A stretch of 49,307 nt of DNA from Methylotenera sp. (GTDB taxonomy: Bacteria; Pseudomonadota; Gammaproteobacteria; Burkholderiales; Methylophilaceae). A model generated the notes under the pieces. It made no database searches. It saw only the letters and a program-made list of their open reading frames with translations, and was not told where the DNA came from. Position 1 is the stretch's first letter; every line of letters begins with the position of its first letter. The position numbers were made by a program, and so were the translations under genes. Shown in pieces: positions 21,294-30,944 of the stretch. The stretch is from contig SHXQ01000011.1 in the NCBI GenBank assembly GCA_009693255.1, positions 1-49,307 on the forward strand, given 5' to 3'.

Positions 21294-22330
21294 TACGCTA
21301 CCCTTAACACTAAACTGCTCGTTTCAATATTGTCGTGATTATCGTATTGCAAACGATGATCGCGACTCTGTAAATGATCAAAAAATGCATCAATCGCCGC
21401 CAGCTGCAAATCAATGCTTTGCAAAGTATTCATATTGTGGCGAAAATTGGCAGAATCTTTTAACCCTTTGGTGTACCAAGAGATATGCTTACGCGCCATG
21501 CGCATGCCGGTCAACTCACCATAAAAATCATACAAATCATGCAAATGCGCCAGCATGACGCTACGGATTTCAGTGACTTCTGGTGGTGGCAAATGCTCAC
21601 CGGTTTTAATAAAGTGCTCAATCTCGCGGAATATCCACGGCCGACCTTGCGCCGCCCTGCCTATCATCACCGCATCAGCACCGGTATAATCTAGTACGAA
21701 CTTGGCTTTCTCTGGGGTAGTAATATCGCCATTAGCTATCAGCGGTATTTTAATCGCCTGTTTTACTGTGGCAATCGTGTCGTATTCCGCATCGCCAGTG
21801 TACAAACAGGCGCGGGTACGACCATGCATCGCTAAGGCTTGTACCCCAATATCTTCAGCCATTTTGGCAATTTGTACCGCGTTGCGATTATTTTTATCCC
21901 AGCCGGTACGAATCTTTAACGTCACCGGCACATCTACTGCATTGACTACTGCCCTGAGAATCTGTGCGACTAATGGCTCGTCTTTAAGTAACGCTGAACC
22001 CGCCATCACATTGCAGATTTTCTTGGCAGGACAACCCATATTGATATCGATAATCTGTGCGCCATTATCCACATTGTGTTTAGCGGCTTCAGCCATCATT
22101 TTTGGGTCTGAACCAGCAATTTGCACTGAAATCGGATCAACTTCACCTTGGTGGTTTGCACGTCGCAACGTTTTTTCGCTACCGTAAAGTAGTGAATTAG
22201 AAGTGACCATTTCAGATACAGCTAAGCCTGCGCCCATTTTTTTGCACAATTGACGAAAAGGCCTATCCGTAACCCCCGCCATCGGGGCGACAATAAGATT
22301 ATTTTTTAATATGTGATTGCCGATTTGCAC
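21293..22330 (-). CDS. dusB: tRNA-dihydrouridine synthase B
   Basis: An FMN- and NADPH-dependent enzyme that reduces specific uridines in the tRNA D-loop. The TIM-barrel N-terminal domain starts with NLIVAPMAGVTDRPFRQL. The catalytic cysteine is C100 in INMGCPAKK. FMN contacts are visible in LKIRTGWD, AMHGRTR, IANGDI and GADAVMIGRAAQGRPWIF. A helical RNA-binding domain forms the C-terminal 100 residues. The length of 345 is slightly above E. coli DusB (321). It heads the dusB-fis-purH-purD-hemF run. Confidence 0.96.
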   Translation of the reverse strand: MQIGNHILKNNLIVAPMAGVTDRPFRQLCKKMGAGLAVSEMVTSNSLLYGSEKTLRRANHQGEVDPISVQIAGSDPKMMAEAAKHNVDNGAQIIDINMGCPAKKICNVMAGSALLKDEPLVAQILRAVVNAVDVPVTLKIRTGWDKNNRNAVQIAKMAEDIGVQALAMHGRTRACLYTGDAEYDTIATVKQAIKIPLIANGDITTPEKAKFVLDYTGADAVMIGRAAQGRPWIFREIEHFIKTGEHLPPPEVTEIRSVMLAHLHDLYDFYGELTGMRMARKHISWYTKGLKDSANFRHNMNTLQSIDLQLAAIDAFFDHLQSRDHRLQYDNHDNIETSSLVLRVA

Positions 22331-22428
22331 TGGTTATATTCTAGTTTTGCATTATTAACGCCGAGCAGTCTATTTTATACGCAAATGAGTAGCCAGAAAA
22401 CTTAAATCTCTATAAAAATAAAAGTTTG

Positions 22429-22434
22429 TATAAT
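22429..22434 (+). promoter_or_regulatory. Perfect -10 box before the MHS transporter
   Basis: TATAAT lies 43 bp before the ATG at 22477. The upstream region is A/T-rich without a good -35 hexamer. The TTG codon at 22426 that would extend the reading frame overlaps this box, which argues for the downstream ATG as the real start. Confidence 0.45.
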
Positions 22435-22476
22435 GTCCAAACCAACAAATTACGCCGGCCAATTGAACACATTGTC

Positions 22477-23769
22477 ATGAATAAAATTTTGCCTACAACT
22501 GCGCCCTCTGTTACACACATCGCCTTTGCCAGCTTTATTGGCACAGCTATTGAGTTTTACGACTTTTACATTTACGCCATGGCCTCCGCCTTGGTGATTG
22601 GGCAAATTTTCTTCCCCACCGGCGATCCGGCCACACAAGCTTTGAACGCGTTTTTAACTTTTGGTATTGCCTTTATTGCCCGACCATTAGGCGCAATTAT
22701 TTTTGGTCATTTTGGCGACCGTATTGGCCGAAAAACCACACTAGCCGCCTCGTTATTAGTGATGGGTATTTCAACTTTATTGATTGGCTGCCTACCAGGC
22801 TATGACACTCTAGGCCCATGGGCTGCAGTAATGCTATGTTTATTGCGCTTTGGGCAAGGATTAGGCTTAGGTGGTGAGTGGGGTGGCGCGGCATTATTAG
22901 CCACCGAAAGTGCGCCCGCAGGCAAGCGCGGCTGGTTTGGCATGTTTCCGCAACTGGGGCCGTCTGTAGGATTTTTACTCGCCACCTTAAGTTTTTTAGC
23001 GCTCACCCTATACTTAACTGACGCTGAATTTAAAGCGTGGGGTTGGCGCATGCCATTTTTTGCCAGTGCTTTATTGGTGATGGTTGGCTTATATGTGCGC
23101 TTTAAACTGGCAGAAACACCCGCTTTTGCAAAAGCGTTAGCACAGCACCATACCCATAGAACGCCCATCCAAGCTTTATTAAAACAGCATATTCGCCCAG
23201 TGTTGTTGGGCGCATTAGCGATGACGGTTTGCTATAACTTGTTCTATACCGCCACCGTTTTTTGTTTGAGTTATAGCACCAAAACTTTACATATTTCGCG
23301 CGCTGATTTTTTACAAATGTTATGCCTTGCCGTAGTTTTTATGGCGATTGTGACGCCGCTATCAGCTGGTTTGAGCGATAAATTTGGCCGCAAACCTGTG
23401 TTGCTGACCGCTTGCTTTTTGGCGGTATTGGCCGGCTTTAGTTTAAGCCCATTGATGGCTAGCGGATCAAGCTTACAAATCAGCTTATTTCTATCCATCG
23501 CTTTATTGTTAATGGGGGCAACGTTTGCCCCTATGGGTGCTTTTTTGCCTGAACAGTTTCCAGTCACAGTACGTTACACCGGCGCAGGACTTGCTTATAA
23601 CTTAGGCGGGATTTTAGGCGCATCTAGCGCGCCTTATGTTGCGCAATTACTGGTAGAGGCTGGCGGTTTGGTTTGGGTGGGCTATTATGTTTCCACGATG
23701 GCGTTAATAAGCTTTATGGCGGTGATACTTATGCAAGAAACCAGACAAGTGGATTTTAGTCATCATTAG
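22477..23769 (+). CDS. MFS transporter, metabolite:H+ symporter (MHS) family
   Basis: A 12-helix inner-membrane proton symporter. The N-terminus [20 protein letters not shown] and the loop-2/3 motif [13 protein letters not shown] are the signatures of the MHS group, which includes ShiA, ProP, KgtP and citrate carriers. The [21 protein letters not shown] block is also typical, and the second-half motif [10 protein letters not shown] is intact. The reading frame could extend 17 codons upstream to a TTG at 22426. The ATG was chosen because it begins at the family-typical position. The solute is not determinable. Its 3' end overlaps the convergent ykgJ-like gene by 4 bp. Confidence 0.92.
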   Translation: MNKILPTTAPSVTHIAFASFIGTAIEFYDFYIYAMASALVIGQIFFPTGDPATQALNAFLTFGIAFIARPLGAIIFGHFGDRIGRKTTLAASLLVMGISTLLIGCLPGYDTLGPWAAVMLCLLRFGQGLGLGGEWGGAALLATESAPAGKRGWFGMFPQLGPSVGFLLATLSFLALTLYLTDAEFKAWGWRMPFFASALLVMVGLYVRFKLAETPAFAKALAQHHTHRTPIQALLKQHIRPVLLGALAMTVCYNLFYTATVFCLSYSTKTLHISRADFLQMLCLAVVFMAIVTPLSAGLSDKFGRKPVLLTACFLAVLAGFSLSPLMASGSSLQISLFLSIALLLMGATFAPMGAFLPEQFPVTVRYTGAGLAYNLGGILGASSAPYVAQLLVEAGGLVWVGYYVSTMALISFMAVILMQETRQVDFSHH

Positions 23770-24023
23770 CCTGGTACAGTCAATCGCTCCAGCGCTGTCA
23801 GCCAAATCATCGCCTGCTCCCTTGTTGCCCCGCACATCTCCTCGCTCGGTTGCAAGCTCGCGCAAAATGCAGGCCGTTCAGGTTTAGAAAAAATCATACA
23901 TTGATGGTCGTCACTCAACTGAACACAACGCACCCCCGCCGGCTTACCGTTTGGCATGCCAGGGATAGGGCTGTTAATAGACGGCGCAGTACAACACGCC
24001 CCGCAGTGCGCTCTACATTCCAA
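23766..24023 (-). CDS. YkgJ-family cysteine-cluster protein
   Basis: A small protein of 85 residues with eight cysteines (C3, C7, C10, C11, C33, C42, C54, C64) in the order typical of the UPF0153/YkgJ family, which is thought to bind a metal. The segment [19 protein letters not shown] is strongly conserved. The only in-frame start consistent with the family N-terminus is TTG, immediately after the stop of the upstream CinA-like gene (TAATTG), implying translational coupling. The function is unknown. Confidence 0.85.
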   Translation of the reverse strand: MECRAHCGACCTAPSINSPIPGMPNGKPAGVRCVQLSDDHQCMIFSKPERPAFCASLQPSEEMCGATREQAMIWLTALERLTVPG

Positions 24024-24764
24024 TTAGAGCGCCTCCCACAAAAAGTTAAGTGTGCTTAGGCCTTGTTTAATATCCAGCATCGCGGCTTCCACTAGCTTTG
24101 CCGACCCTTTTACCCCTAACTCTGTGCTACGATGCTGATCAAGTTTAGGGAGGCTAAAAAGCTTTAAATCAGGATATTTCGCTAAGATATGGTGCATTAA
24201 ATCGATGAGCCTACTTTCGCCTGCTTCCATGACCAATATTGAGGCCTCAACATAATCTTGTTGGTGAAAAAGATGGGAGTAATAAGTATCTAGCACCCAC
24301 GAAATCATCGGATGTGACATTTCAGGAAAGCCAGGCACAAAATAATGCGCATGAATAGCAAAGCCCGCCACACGATTTACTGGATTAGGAATGAGCGTTG
24401 CGCCCTGCGGAAAATCTGCCATCAATACGCGCTTAGGGTAAGCGCTTTCACCATACTGCGCCTCAATCTCGGCTATCGCCGCTAAGTGTCGTTCTATCGG
24501 CACATCTGCTGCGTCCGCAGCACATTGCCGGGTGAAATCGTCAGGCGTCGCACCGATACCTCCAAAACTAAAAACAATATCACCGCGCGCCATGCTGACT
24601 TTGAGTGCACTGATAATTTGTTCTGGACTATCCCCCAAAAAATTTGCCCAGGCCAACTGCAAGCCACGTTTTTTCAAAGCCTGAATGATAAATGACAAAT
24701 GCGCATCTTGCCGCTTGCCTGAGAGTATTTCATCGCCAATGATGTAGATGCCGAAGTTTTGCAT
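24024..24764 (-). CDS. Molybdopterin-binding (MoaB/Mog-like, CinA N-terminal type) protein
   Basis: A stand-alone MoCF-biosynthesis fold domain like the N-terminal half of CinA. The start FGIYIIGDEILSGKRQDAH and the GDIVFSFGGIGATPDDFTRQ stretch are characteristic (GGxGxTxDD). The deamidase half of full-length CinA is absent, and the 246-residue size fits the shorter subgroup. CinA-family proteins have been linked to NMN deamidation and ADP-ribose hydrolysis, but a role cannot be assigned here. It is followed without a gap by the ykgJ-like gene. Confidence 0.88.
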   Translation of the reverse strand: MQNFGIYIIGDEILSGKRQDAHLSFIIQALKKRGLQLAWANFLGDSPEQIISALKVSMARGDIVFSFGGIGATPDDFTRQCAADAADVPIERHLAAIAEIEAQYGESAYPKRVLMADFPQGATLIPNPVNRVAGFAIHAHYFVPGFPEMSHPMISWVLDTYYSHLFHQQDYVEASILVMEAGESRLIDLMHHILAKYPDLKLFSLPKLDQHRSTELGVKGSAKLVEAAMLDIKQGLSTLNFLWEAL

Positions 24765-24832
24765 GGTAGTTTAGGTGCAACGTATATTATTGATGTTAAG
24801 GACTGTATGAATGGCATTATGCCCGTAGCTTT

Positions 24833-25024
24833 TTAACAGCAACGCTTAATGCCTTTCCACTTACCCTCTTGCCAAAGCTTAAAAAACGCTTTACGAGAGA
24901 GTGCTGGTGGCGCATCTACCGTGGCTTGGTGAAATTCCACATGATGTTTTAAGTACACCTCATAAGCATCATCACCAGTAAGCTGACGCAAAATATGCCA
25001 AAAATGTTTTATTGTTTTAAGCAT
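24833..25024 (-). CDS. YbdD/YjiX family small protein
   Basis: A 63-residue DUF466 protein. The Gly-Asp block LTGDDAYEVYLKHH and the terminal FFKLWQEGKWKGIKRCC match YbdD and YjiX, which in E. coli are encoded directly downstream of the pyruvate transporters CstA and BtsT respectively. Here too it follows cstA by 20 bp, so it is expected to be cotranscribed and to modulate or assist the carrier. No membrane segment is evident. Confidence 0.92.
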   Translation of the reverse strand: MLKTIKHFWHILRQLTGDDAYEVYLKHHVEFHQATVDAPPALSRKAFFKLWQEGKWKGIKRCC

Positions 25025-25044
25025 CTAAATACCTAGCCAAGCAG

Positions 25045-27114
25045 CTAATCTCTCACCAAATTTTCGACTAAGCGGCTCGGCTCATTCGCGACTTCCGTCA
25101 ATGGCAGTCGTGATTCACCCGCTAAATATTTATAAGTCACATAGAGCATATCGATGATAACCACCCATAACACCGCCACAAAAAACATCGTCAAATAGGC
25201 ATCTAGTTGCTGATTGAATATCAGTTGCGGTGCTACCGCCGCTTTGTCTGGCGATAAGACCCCAGCGGCCAATTTTGTTGATAAGTCATTCGCCGCCGCA
25301 AAAAAACCCACACGGATATCCTCACTAAATATCTTTTGCCAGGCCGCCGTTGAGGTCACAATAATTAACCAAACTAAGGGTAAACCAGTAATCCAAGCAA
25401 AGTTAAGTTTGTCAGATTTCACCAAAATGCCAGTCGCCACGCATAAAGCAATTGCCGCTAGCATTTGGTTGGCAATGCCAAATAATGGCCACAAAATATT
25501 GACCCCCCCGTTGGGGTCTATCACCCCGATATATAAGAAATAACCCCAACCCGCCACCACTAGTCCACTAGTAAATATGACTGACGGCATCCAAGAAGTT
25601 TGGCCGATTTTTGGCCAAATATTACCCAGCATATCTTGCAACATAAAGCGGCCAACACGCGTGCCGGCATCTAGTGTGGTAAGGATAAAAATGGCTTCAA
25701 ACATAATGGCAAAGTGATACCAAATAGCCAACATGCCTTTACCGAAAGCATTACCAAAAATACTCGCCATTCCCACCGCCAAGCTTGGTGCGCCTCCTGT
25801 GCGGGCAAATAAGCTAGTTTCACCCATATCGTTTGCCAGTTGGTTCATCTGCTCCACCGTGACCGCAAATCCCCAACTATTGATTTTAGCAATCGCATCG
25901 ACCGCCTCTTTTCCCACCACTCCGGCTGGGCTATTAATCGCAAAGAATACCCCGGGCTCTAGCACTGTGGCGGCAATCATCGCCATAATCGCCACAAAAC
26001 TCTCCAGCAGCATGGCGCCATAACCGATCATGCGAATATCGCGTTCATTGGCTAAAAGTTTAGGCGTGGTCCCGGAGGCTATCAATGCATGAAAGCCTGA
26101 AATTGCACCACAGGCAATAGTAATAAATACAAATGGAAATAACTTACCGCCAAAAATGGGCCCTGTACCATCGACAAATTGCGTCAATGCCGGCATATGC
26201 ACTTGCGGCTGTAAAATAATAATGGCGATTGCCAATAAAATCACCGTGCCTAATTTTACAAAAGTAGATAAATAGTCACGTGGCGCAAGCAGTAGCCACA
26301 CCGGCATGACTGCGGCAGCAAAACCGTAGGCGATAATCATCCAAGCCAAACTCAAACCATCATGGTCAAACCAGCCGCGCAAAGTTGGCTGATGATCTAT
26401 CCAGCCACCGCCAACCACAGCTAAAAGGAGCAACATCACGCCTAGCGTAGTAGCCTCTAACACACGGCCCGGGCGAAAATTGCGCATGTAAAACCCTACC
26501 AGCATGGCAATAGGGATCGTTGTTGCGACGGTAGAGGCTGCCCACGGGCTATGTTTCATGGCATTGACCACCACCAAACCTAGCACCGCTATCAAAATAA
26601 TCATGATTAAAAACGTGCCGATGAGCGCCGCCGCACCACCGATGGGACCAATTTCATCGCGCGCCATTTGCCCCAAGCTACGGGCATTACGGCGGGTTGA
26701 AAAAAACAAGGTCACCATATCCTGCACCGCGCCCCCTAATACCGCGCCGATTAAAATCCACAGCGTGCCTGGCAAGTAACCAAACTGCGCTGCCAATGTT
26801 GGGCCAATAAGCGGGCCAGGCCCTGCGATGGCGGCAAAATGATGTCCGAATACCACCCATTTATTGGTCGGGATAAAATCTCGGCCGTCCTCTAAACGCT
26901 CAGCTGGGGTGGCACGCGTTGCATCCACCACTAACACGGACGCGGCAATCCATGCCGCATAAAACCGATAGGCGATGGCATAGACACAGGCAGCAGCAGC
27001 AATAAACCACATAGCGCTAATGCTTTCACCGCGATTAAGGGCAATAGCAGAAACTGCAGAAACCCCCAGCGCCAAAACCGCTGCCCAGATAATTATTTTG
27101 AAATTTTTATGCAT
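25045..27114 (-). CDS. cstA: Carbon starvation protein A, pyruvate/peptide transporter
   Basis: A large inner-membrane protein (689 aa) with about 16-18 hydrophobic segments. The signature TPAERLEDGRDFIPTNKWVVFGHHFAAIAGPGP region (key residues DGRDF, P, FGHHFAAIAGPGP at about 75-100) is the CstA domain hallmark. E. coli CstA takes up pyruvate and has been linked to peptide uptake during carbon starvation. The neighbouring ybdD completes the usual pair. In a methylotroph, pyruvate uptake would be an accessory carbon route; that is inference. The gene lies downstream of the mgtC-like gene by 36 bp. Confidence 0.95.
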   Translation of the reverse strand: MHKNFKIIIWAAVLALGVSAVSAIALNRGESISAMWFIAAAACVYAIAYRFYAAWIAASVLVVDATRATPAERLEDGRDFIPTNKWVVFGHHFAAIAGPGPLIGPTLAAQFGYLPGTLWILIGAVLGGAVQDMVTLFFSTRRNARSLGQMARDEIGPIGGAAALIGTFLIMIILIAVLGLVVVNAMKHSPWAASTVATTIPIAMLVGFYMRNFRPGRVLEATTLGVMLLLLAVVGGGWIDHQPTLRGWFDHDGLSLAWMIIAYGFAAAVMPVWLLLAPRDYLSTFVKLGTVILLAIAIIILQPQVHMPALTQFVDGTGPIFGGKLFPFVFITIACGAISGFHALIASGTTPKLLANERDIRMIGYGAMLLESFVAIMAMIAATVLEPGVFFAINSPAGVVGKEAVDAIAKINSWGFAVTVEQMNQLANDMGETSLFARTGGAPSLAVGMASIFGNAFGKGMLAIWYHFAIMFEAIFILTTLDAGTRVGRFMLQDMLGNIWPKIGQTSWMPSVIFTSGLVVAGWGYFLYIGVIDPNGGVNILWPLFGIANQMLAAIALCVATGILVKSDKLNFAWITGLPLVWLIIVTSTAAWQKIFSEDIRVGFFAAANDLSTKLAAGVLSPDKAAVAPQLIFNQQLDAYLTMFFVAVLWVVIIDMLYVTYKYLAGESRLPLTEVANEPSRLVENLVRD

Positions 27115-27150
27115 GCTAATGATTTGTTAGTAAAGTGACATCAGTTTAAA

Positions 27151-28401
27151 TTAAAACAATAACCAGCCGAGCCATGTGGCTGAAACCTGCACAATCAAAC
27201 CAGGGATCACTTGGCTAGCAAATGCTTTGCCACCACTGACTACTGCTACGACTGCTTTTGATAAAGCATTGATCGAAAATGCAAGCAGAATCGGAATAAC
27301 CGCATTCGCCGCACTCACTTTTCCTGAGGCCACTAGCGAGGCAACTGAGATGGTAGGCGCATGCACGTCAGCTAAGCCTGTCACGCCAGAAGAAAAAACA
27401 AGCCCAGCCTGACCAAACCAAGCGTTCAATGCCGCCGAAGTGATGAGCACAACAGCAATGACTAGCGCTAGCGTCAGTGCCGTTTTAACACTAAAAGATT
27501 GGCTAGGCTTACTTATTTCTGCACCATTTTTATGAAAAGAAATAAAGGTCACGACCAAGCCATAAACGGCTATTGAAAATCCACCAAAAATCAATGGTGC
27601 TGCCAGTACTTGCAAGGTGGGTGGGCTAATGGCCGCCAACAGTAAGGCAAGTTGCAATATAGTAGAGAGGCTAGAGAACACCGCGCCAGCTACTGCCAAG
27701 CCTATTAAAGCGGGCGTTTCTTTAGCCCGCGCACCCATGGCGCCTACCGTGGCTATGCTAGAAATAAAGCCCGAGACCAAACCCACAAACGGCAAACCAA
27801 TTCGACCGCCTAGTAGGCGTAATGCGAGGTGGCCAAGCGCACCAATCAACATAACCAAAATCACTATCAACCAAAGATTATGGGGGTTAATGGCGCTAAA
27901 TGGCCCGACAAACGCATTAGGCACCAATGGCAATACTATCAGTGTTGCTGCGGCCAGAATTAAAAAATCATTTAACTCATTTTTAGTCACCGTGCCCCGC
28001 ACGAAACCATGTATTGGCTCTTTTGCTGCAAGCAGTATTGCCACCGTCACAGCAAGACTAGCGGCTAAAGAAGGGGTGGTTATTGCCAACCCACCCAATA
28101 TAATAGTAAAGACCAGTGTCATTTCTGTCGTAAGTCCAGTGTGCTCTTTGACGCGAGCAACGTATGCCAAAGCAGCAAACACCGTGACACAAATGACCGA
28201 AACCATCAGCAACCAAAAGCTCACAACCATACTTACCGCCCCTAGCAAAGCAGCAATGGTAAAGGTGCGAATGCCAGCTAACACTCTATCGGGGTCTATG
28301 CCTTTGCTACGCTCGCGCTCAGCACCAATTAACAATCCAATGCCTAAGGCGACTGCCAAATTAAGCCAAAGCACATTACCTAAAATTACTGAGTTTTCCA
28401 T
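27151..28401 (-). CDS. MgtC/SapB family membrane protein with DUF4010
   Basis: A 416-residue membrane protein. The N-terminal MgtC-like domain contains LAVALGIGLLIGAERERSKG (about 15-34) and RVLAGIRTFTIAALLGA. The C-terminal half (about 180-410) is the DUF4010 domain with several hydrophobic helices. It is unrelated in length to the short virulence MgtC proteins. Its transport substrate is not known. It starts 9 bp after the radC pseudogene ends and reads in the same direction as cstA. Confidence 0.9.
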   Translation of the reverse strand: MENSVILGNVLWLNLAVALGIGLLIGAERERSKGIDPDRVLAGIRTFTIAALLGAVSMVVSFWLLMVSVICVTVFAALAYVARVKEHTGLTTEMTLVFTIILGGLAITTPSLAASLAVTVAILLAAKEPIHGFVRGTVTKNELNDFLILAAATLIVLPLVPNAFVGPFSAINPHNLWLIVILVMLIGALGHLALRLLGGRIGLPFVGLVSGFISSIATVGAMGARAKETPALIGLAVAGAVFSSLSTILQLALLLAAISPPTLQVLAAPLIFGGFSIAVYGLVVTFISFHKNGAEISKPSQSFSVKTALTLALVIAVVLITSAALNAWFGQAGLVFSSGVTGLADVHAPTISVASLVASGKVSAANAVIPILLAFSINALSKAVVAVVSGGKAFASQVIPGLIVQVSATWLGWLLF

Positions 28402-28410
28402 AGATTTAGT

Positions 28411-29084
28411 TTACAACAAACCATGTTCAGCAAACGAAAAAATTGTATTGCCTGCCACAATAAAATGATCTAGCACCCGAACATCCACAAGTGCTAGCGC
28501 CTGTTTTAGCTGTTGAGTAATCAACTCATCGGCTTGGCTTTATTGTACGATACCGGAAGGGTGGTTATGTGCAAAAATGACGCTAGCGGCATTGTAATGC
28601 AAGGCCCGTTTAACCACTTCTCGCGGATAAACGCTAGTTTGTGTTAGCGTGCCGCTAAACATTTCTTCAGAATTGACGGCCCTATTTTGCTCATTTAAAA
28701 TAGCACCATAAATACTTATCGTTTTAAATTACCCAATTTTAAGCAAAGGTAATCGCGCACTTGTTAAGGCGAGCTAAGGATATCCTTCGCCTGCATTTTT
28801 TCATTTAATGCGCGGCGAGTCATTTCAAAAATAGCTTGTAACTGTACGTATTTACTACTACCCATGCTATGTATTTGCGTCAACTCACTCAACTGGGCAG
28901 AAAAAATTCCGGTTAAACTCCCAAACTGCATGAGTAAATCGCGCGCTAAATTGACCACACTTTTTCCCGTCACCCAGACACATAAAAATATGGTCAATAA
29001 TTCAGCATCGGATAATGCGGAAACACTAAGTTCTAGCAGTTTTTCACGTGGGCGTTCTGCGGCTGGCCAATCGGTAATCGCCAT
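28411..29084 (-). pseudogene. radC: Decayed radC (JAB/MPN-domain protein)
   Basis: A RadC homologue broken at several places. The intact N-terminal part (28764-29084, 106 codons) reads [15 protein letters not shown] and [10 protein letters not shown]. The usual RTG motif after it has become CVW. Homology continues past the first stop (TAA at 28764-28766) with [14 protein letters not shown] second in-frame stop is at 28716-28718, before VFMVLF. A single missing base in the A-run at about 28697-28700 shifts the frame. Beyond it, [20 protein letters not shown] and the metal-site HNHPSG follow, then a third stop at 28540-28542, then [20 protein letters not shown] and the terminal [15 protein letters not shown]. 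No single sequencing error explains three stops and one frameshift, so this is a true pseudogene. The function of RadC is still debated. Confidence 0.95.
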
Positions 29085-29192
29085 TGTTTAGTCCTTTATC
29101 AAGCTAAATCACATGGATTATTGCGCTTAAATTGTGATTTTCGTATTAGAATGAAAGCATTAGCTAGATATTAACCTTAATTTTTCATCCCT

Positions 29193-30383
29193 ATGCAAAA
29201 AAATAACCCTGTAAAATCTAAATCCTTACTGCTTGGCATTACTGGTGGCATTGCGGCGTACAAGGCGGCCGAACTGGTACGTTTATTGGTTAAAGCAGGC
29301 ATAGATGTGCAAGTGGTGATGACGTCTGCAGCTTGCCAATTTATCACCCCAGTGACTATGCAAACGCTGTCTGGTAAACCCGTGTTTATAGACATGTGGG
29401 ATAGTAGCGTGGGGAATGGCATGCCGCATATTGAATTATCAAGAAATGCGGATGCTATTTTAGTTGCCCCAGCCAGTGCCGACTTTTTAGCCAAACTGGT
29501 GCAAGGCCGTGCCGACGATTTACTGTCTACCATTTGCTTAGCTAGAGATTGCCCGCTATTAGTCGCACCCGCCATGAATAAGCAAATGTGGGAAAACCCA
29601 GCCACTCAGCGCAATATTGCACAACTTAAAGCCGATGGCATTAGCCTGCTAGGCCCTGATAGTGGCGAACAAGCGTGTGGTGAAGTGGGCCTAGGTAGAA
29701 TGCTAGAAGCTGAAGCCTTATTCGCCTTAGTCAACGCACAGTTTACCCCCAAATTATTAGCCGGCAAGCGCGTGCTCATAACTGCGGGTGCCACGCTAGA
29801 GATGATAGACCCAGTGCGCGCGATTACTAATTTAAGTAGTGGAAAAATGGGCTATGCCATTGCCCAAGTGGCCGCCGACATGGGCGCAGAAGTGACTTTA
29901 GTGAGTGGTATTACTGCACTGAATGCACCAAGCAACGTTACTACCATCAAGGCCGAAAGTGCCGATGCGATGTATAACGCGGTGATGAGCAATGTGATTA
30001 AACAAGATATTTTTATCAGTGTTGCCGCTGTGGCTGATTACCGACCAGTGACGCAGCATCAAGACAAAATTAAGAAAAGTGCAGCATCACTCACCCTAGA
30101 ATTAACACCTAACAAAGATATTTTGGCTGAAGTGGCCAGCCTACCCAACGCGCCTTACTGCGTAGGTTTCGCCGCGGAAACTGAAAATTTATTGGCCTAT
30201 GCTGAAGCCAAGCGACAAGCTAAAAAGTTACCCCTAATCGTGGCTAATTTAGTGAGTGATGCCATGGGTAGTGATGAAAACAGTGTCACACTACTAGATA
30301 AAAATGGCGAGCATCCGTTAGAACGCGCGCCAAAAAATATCGTTGCCAGATTGCTGTTAACACATGTGGCAAGCATGCTTTAA
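29193..30383 (+). CDS. coaBC: Bifunctional phosphopantothenoylcysteine decarboxylase/phosphopantothenate-cysteine ligase
   Basis: Two consecutive steps of coenzyme A synthesis in one protein (396 aa). The N-terminal CoaC domain (1-190) is an FMN-binding flavoprotein with GITGGIAAYKAAEL, the active-site histidine in MPHIELSRNADAILVAPASA, the PAMN motif and the cysteine of GEQACGEVGLGRM. The C-terminal CoaB domain (about 190-396) has ITAGATLEMIDPVRAITN, SSGKMGYAIA and the PNKDIL motif. A possible promoter (TTGCGC, 17 bp, TATTAG) lies at 29121-29149. It is followed by dut, the same coaBC-dut pairing as in E. coli. Confidence 0.97.
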   Translation: MQKNNPVKSKSLLLGITGGIAAYKAAELVRLLVKAGIDVQVVMTSAACQFITPVTMQTLSGKPVFIDMWDSSVGNGMPHIELSRNADAILVAPASADFLAKLVQGRADDLLSTICLARDCPLLVAPAMNKQMWENPATQRNIAQLKADGISLLGPDSGEQACGEVGLGRMLEAEALFALVNAQFTPKLLAGKRVLITAGATLEMIDPVRAITNLSSGKMGYAIAQVAADMGAEVTLVSGITALNAPSNVTTIKAESADAMYNAVMSNVIKQDIFISVAAVADYRPVTQHQDKIKKSAASLTLELTPNKDILAEVASLPNAPYCVGFAAETENLLAYAEAKRQAKKLPLIVANLVSDAMGSDENSVTLLDKNGEHPLERAPKNIVARLLLTHVASML

Positions 30384-30479
30384 AGAAACTTTAATCATAG
30401 TGATTTTCATAAAAATTTAGTGTTTAATGCTAACGTTAAGAAATATCCCAACTAACTCGCCACAATGATTGAGAATTGC

Positions 30480-30932
30480 ATGAAAATTATCGTCGACTTA
30501 AAAATTCTAGATGATCGCCTACACCAACAAATGCCTACTTATGCCACTACTGGCTCAGCTGGGCTAGATTTACGTGCGTGCATTGATGCACCTATCACCT
30601 TGCAACCTGGTGAGACCACGCTAATTCCTACCGGCATGGCAATACACTTAGATAACATCTATTACGCAGCAATTATTCTGCCTCGCTCAGGGCTAGGCCA
30701 TAAGCATGGCATTGTGTTGGGTAATTTGGTCGGCTTGATTGATTCTGATTACCAAGGTCAGCTTATGGTATCTTGCTGGAATCGCGGTAACACCGCGTTT
30801 GAACTTAACCCGATGGAGCGTATTGCCCAACTGGTGATTGTGCCTGTGGTGCAAGCGGAGTTTCATTTAGTGGATGATTTTGATAGTAGTGAACGCGGTA
30901 AAGGTGGCTTTGGCAGTACGGGAAAACACTAA
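30480..30932 (+). CDS. dut: dUTP diphosphatase
   Basis: A trimeric dUTPase that hydrolyses dUTP to dUMP and pyrophosphate, keeping uracil out of DNA. All five family motifs are visible: [36 protein letters not shown] and [10 protein letters not shown]. An in-frame ATG at 30465 adds five residues. The start at 30480 gives the family-typical [11 protein letters not shown] beginning with a weak TGAG site upstream, and the product is then 150 residues, close to E. coli Dut (152). The gene is 96 bp downstream of coaBC. Confidence 0.96.
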   Translation: MKIIVDLKILDDRLHQQMPTYATTGSAGLDLRACIDAPITLQPGETTLIPTGMAIHLDNIYYAAIILPRSGLGHKHGIVLGNLVGLIDSDYQGQLMVSCWNRGNTAFELNPMERIAQLVIVPVVQAEFHLVDDFDSSERGKGGFGSTGKH

Positions 30933-30944
30933 TTAGCAACACTT

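Noticed and set aside
22426-22476. TTG start adding 17 residues to the MHS transporter
   Set aside because: The codon overlaps a perfect TATAAT box, and the added residues do not look like the family N-terminus.
27617-28468. A 283-codon open frame on the plus strand opposite the MgtC/DUF4010 gene
   Set aside because: It is antisense to a well-supported membrane protein, has no recognisable protein features and runs into the radC pseudogene.
28764-29084. A short intact RadC-like protein of 106 residues
   Set aside because: The homology continues downstream through further stops and a frameshift, so it is the N-terminal remnant of a pseudogene and not a separate short gene.
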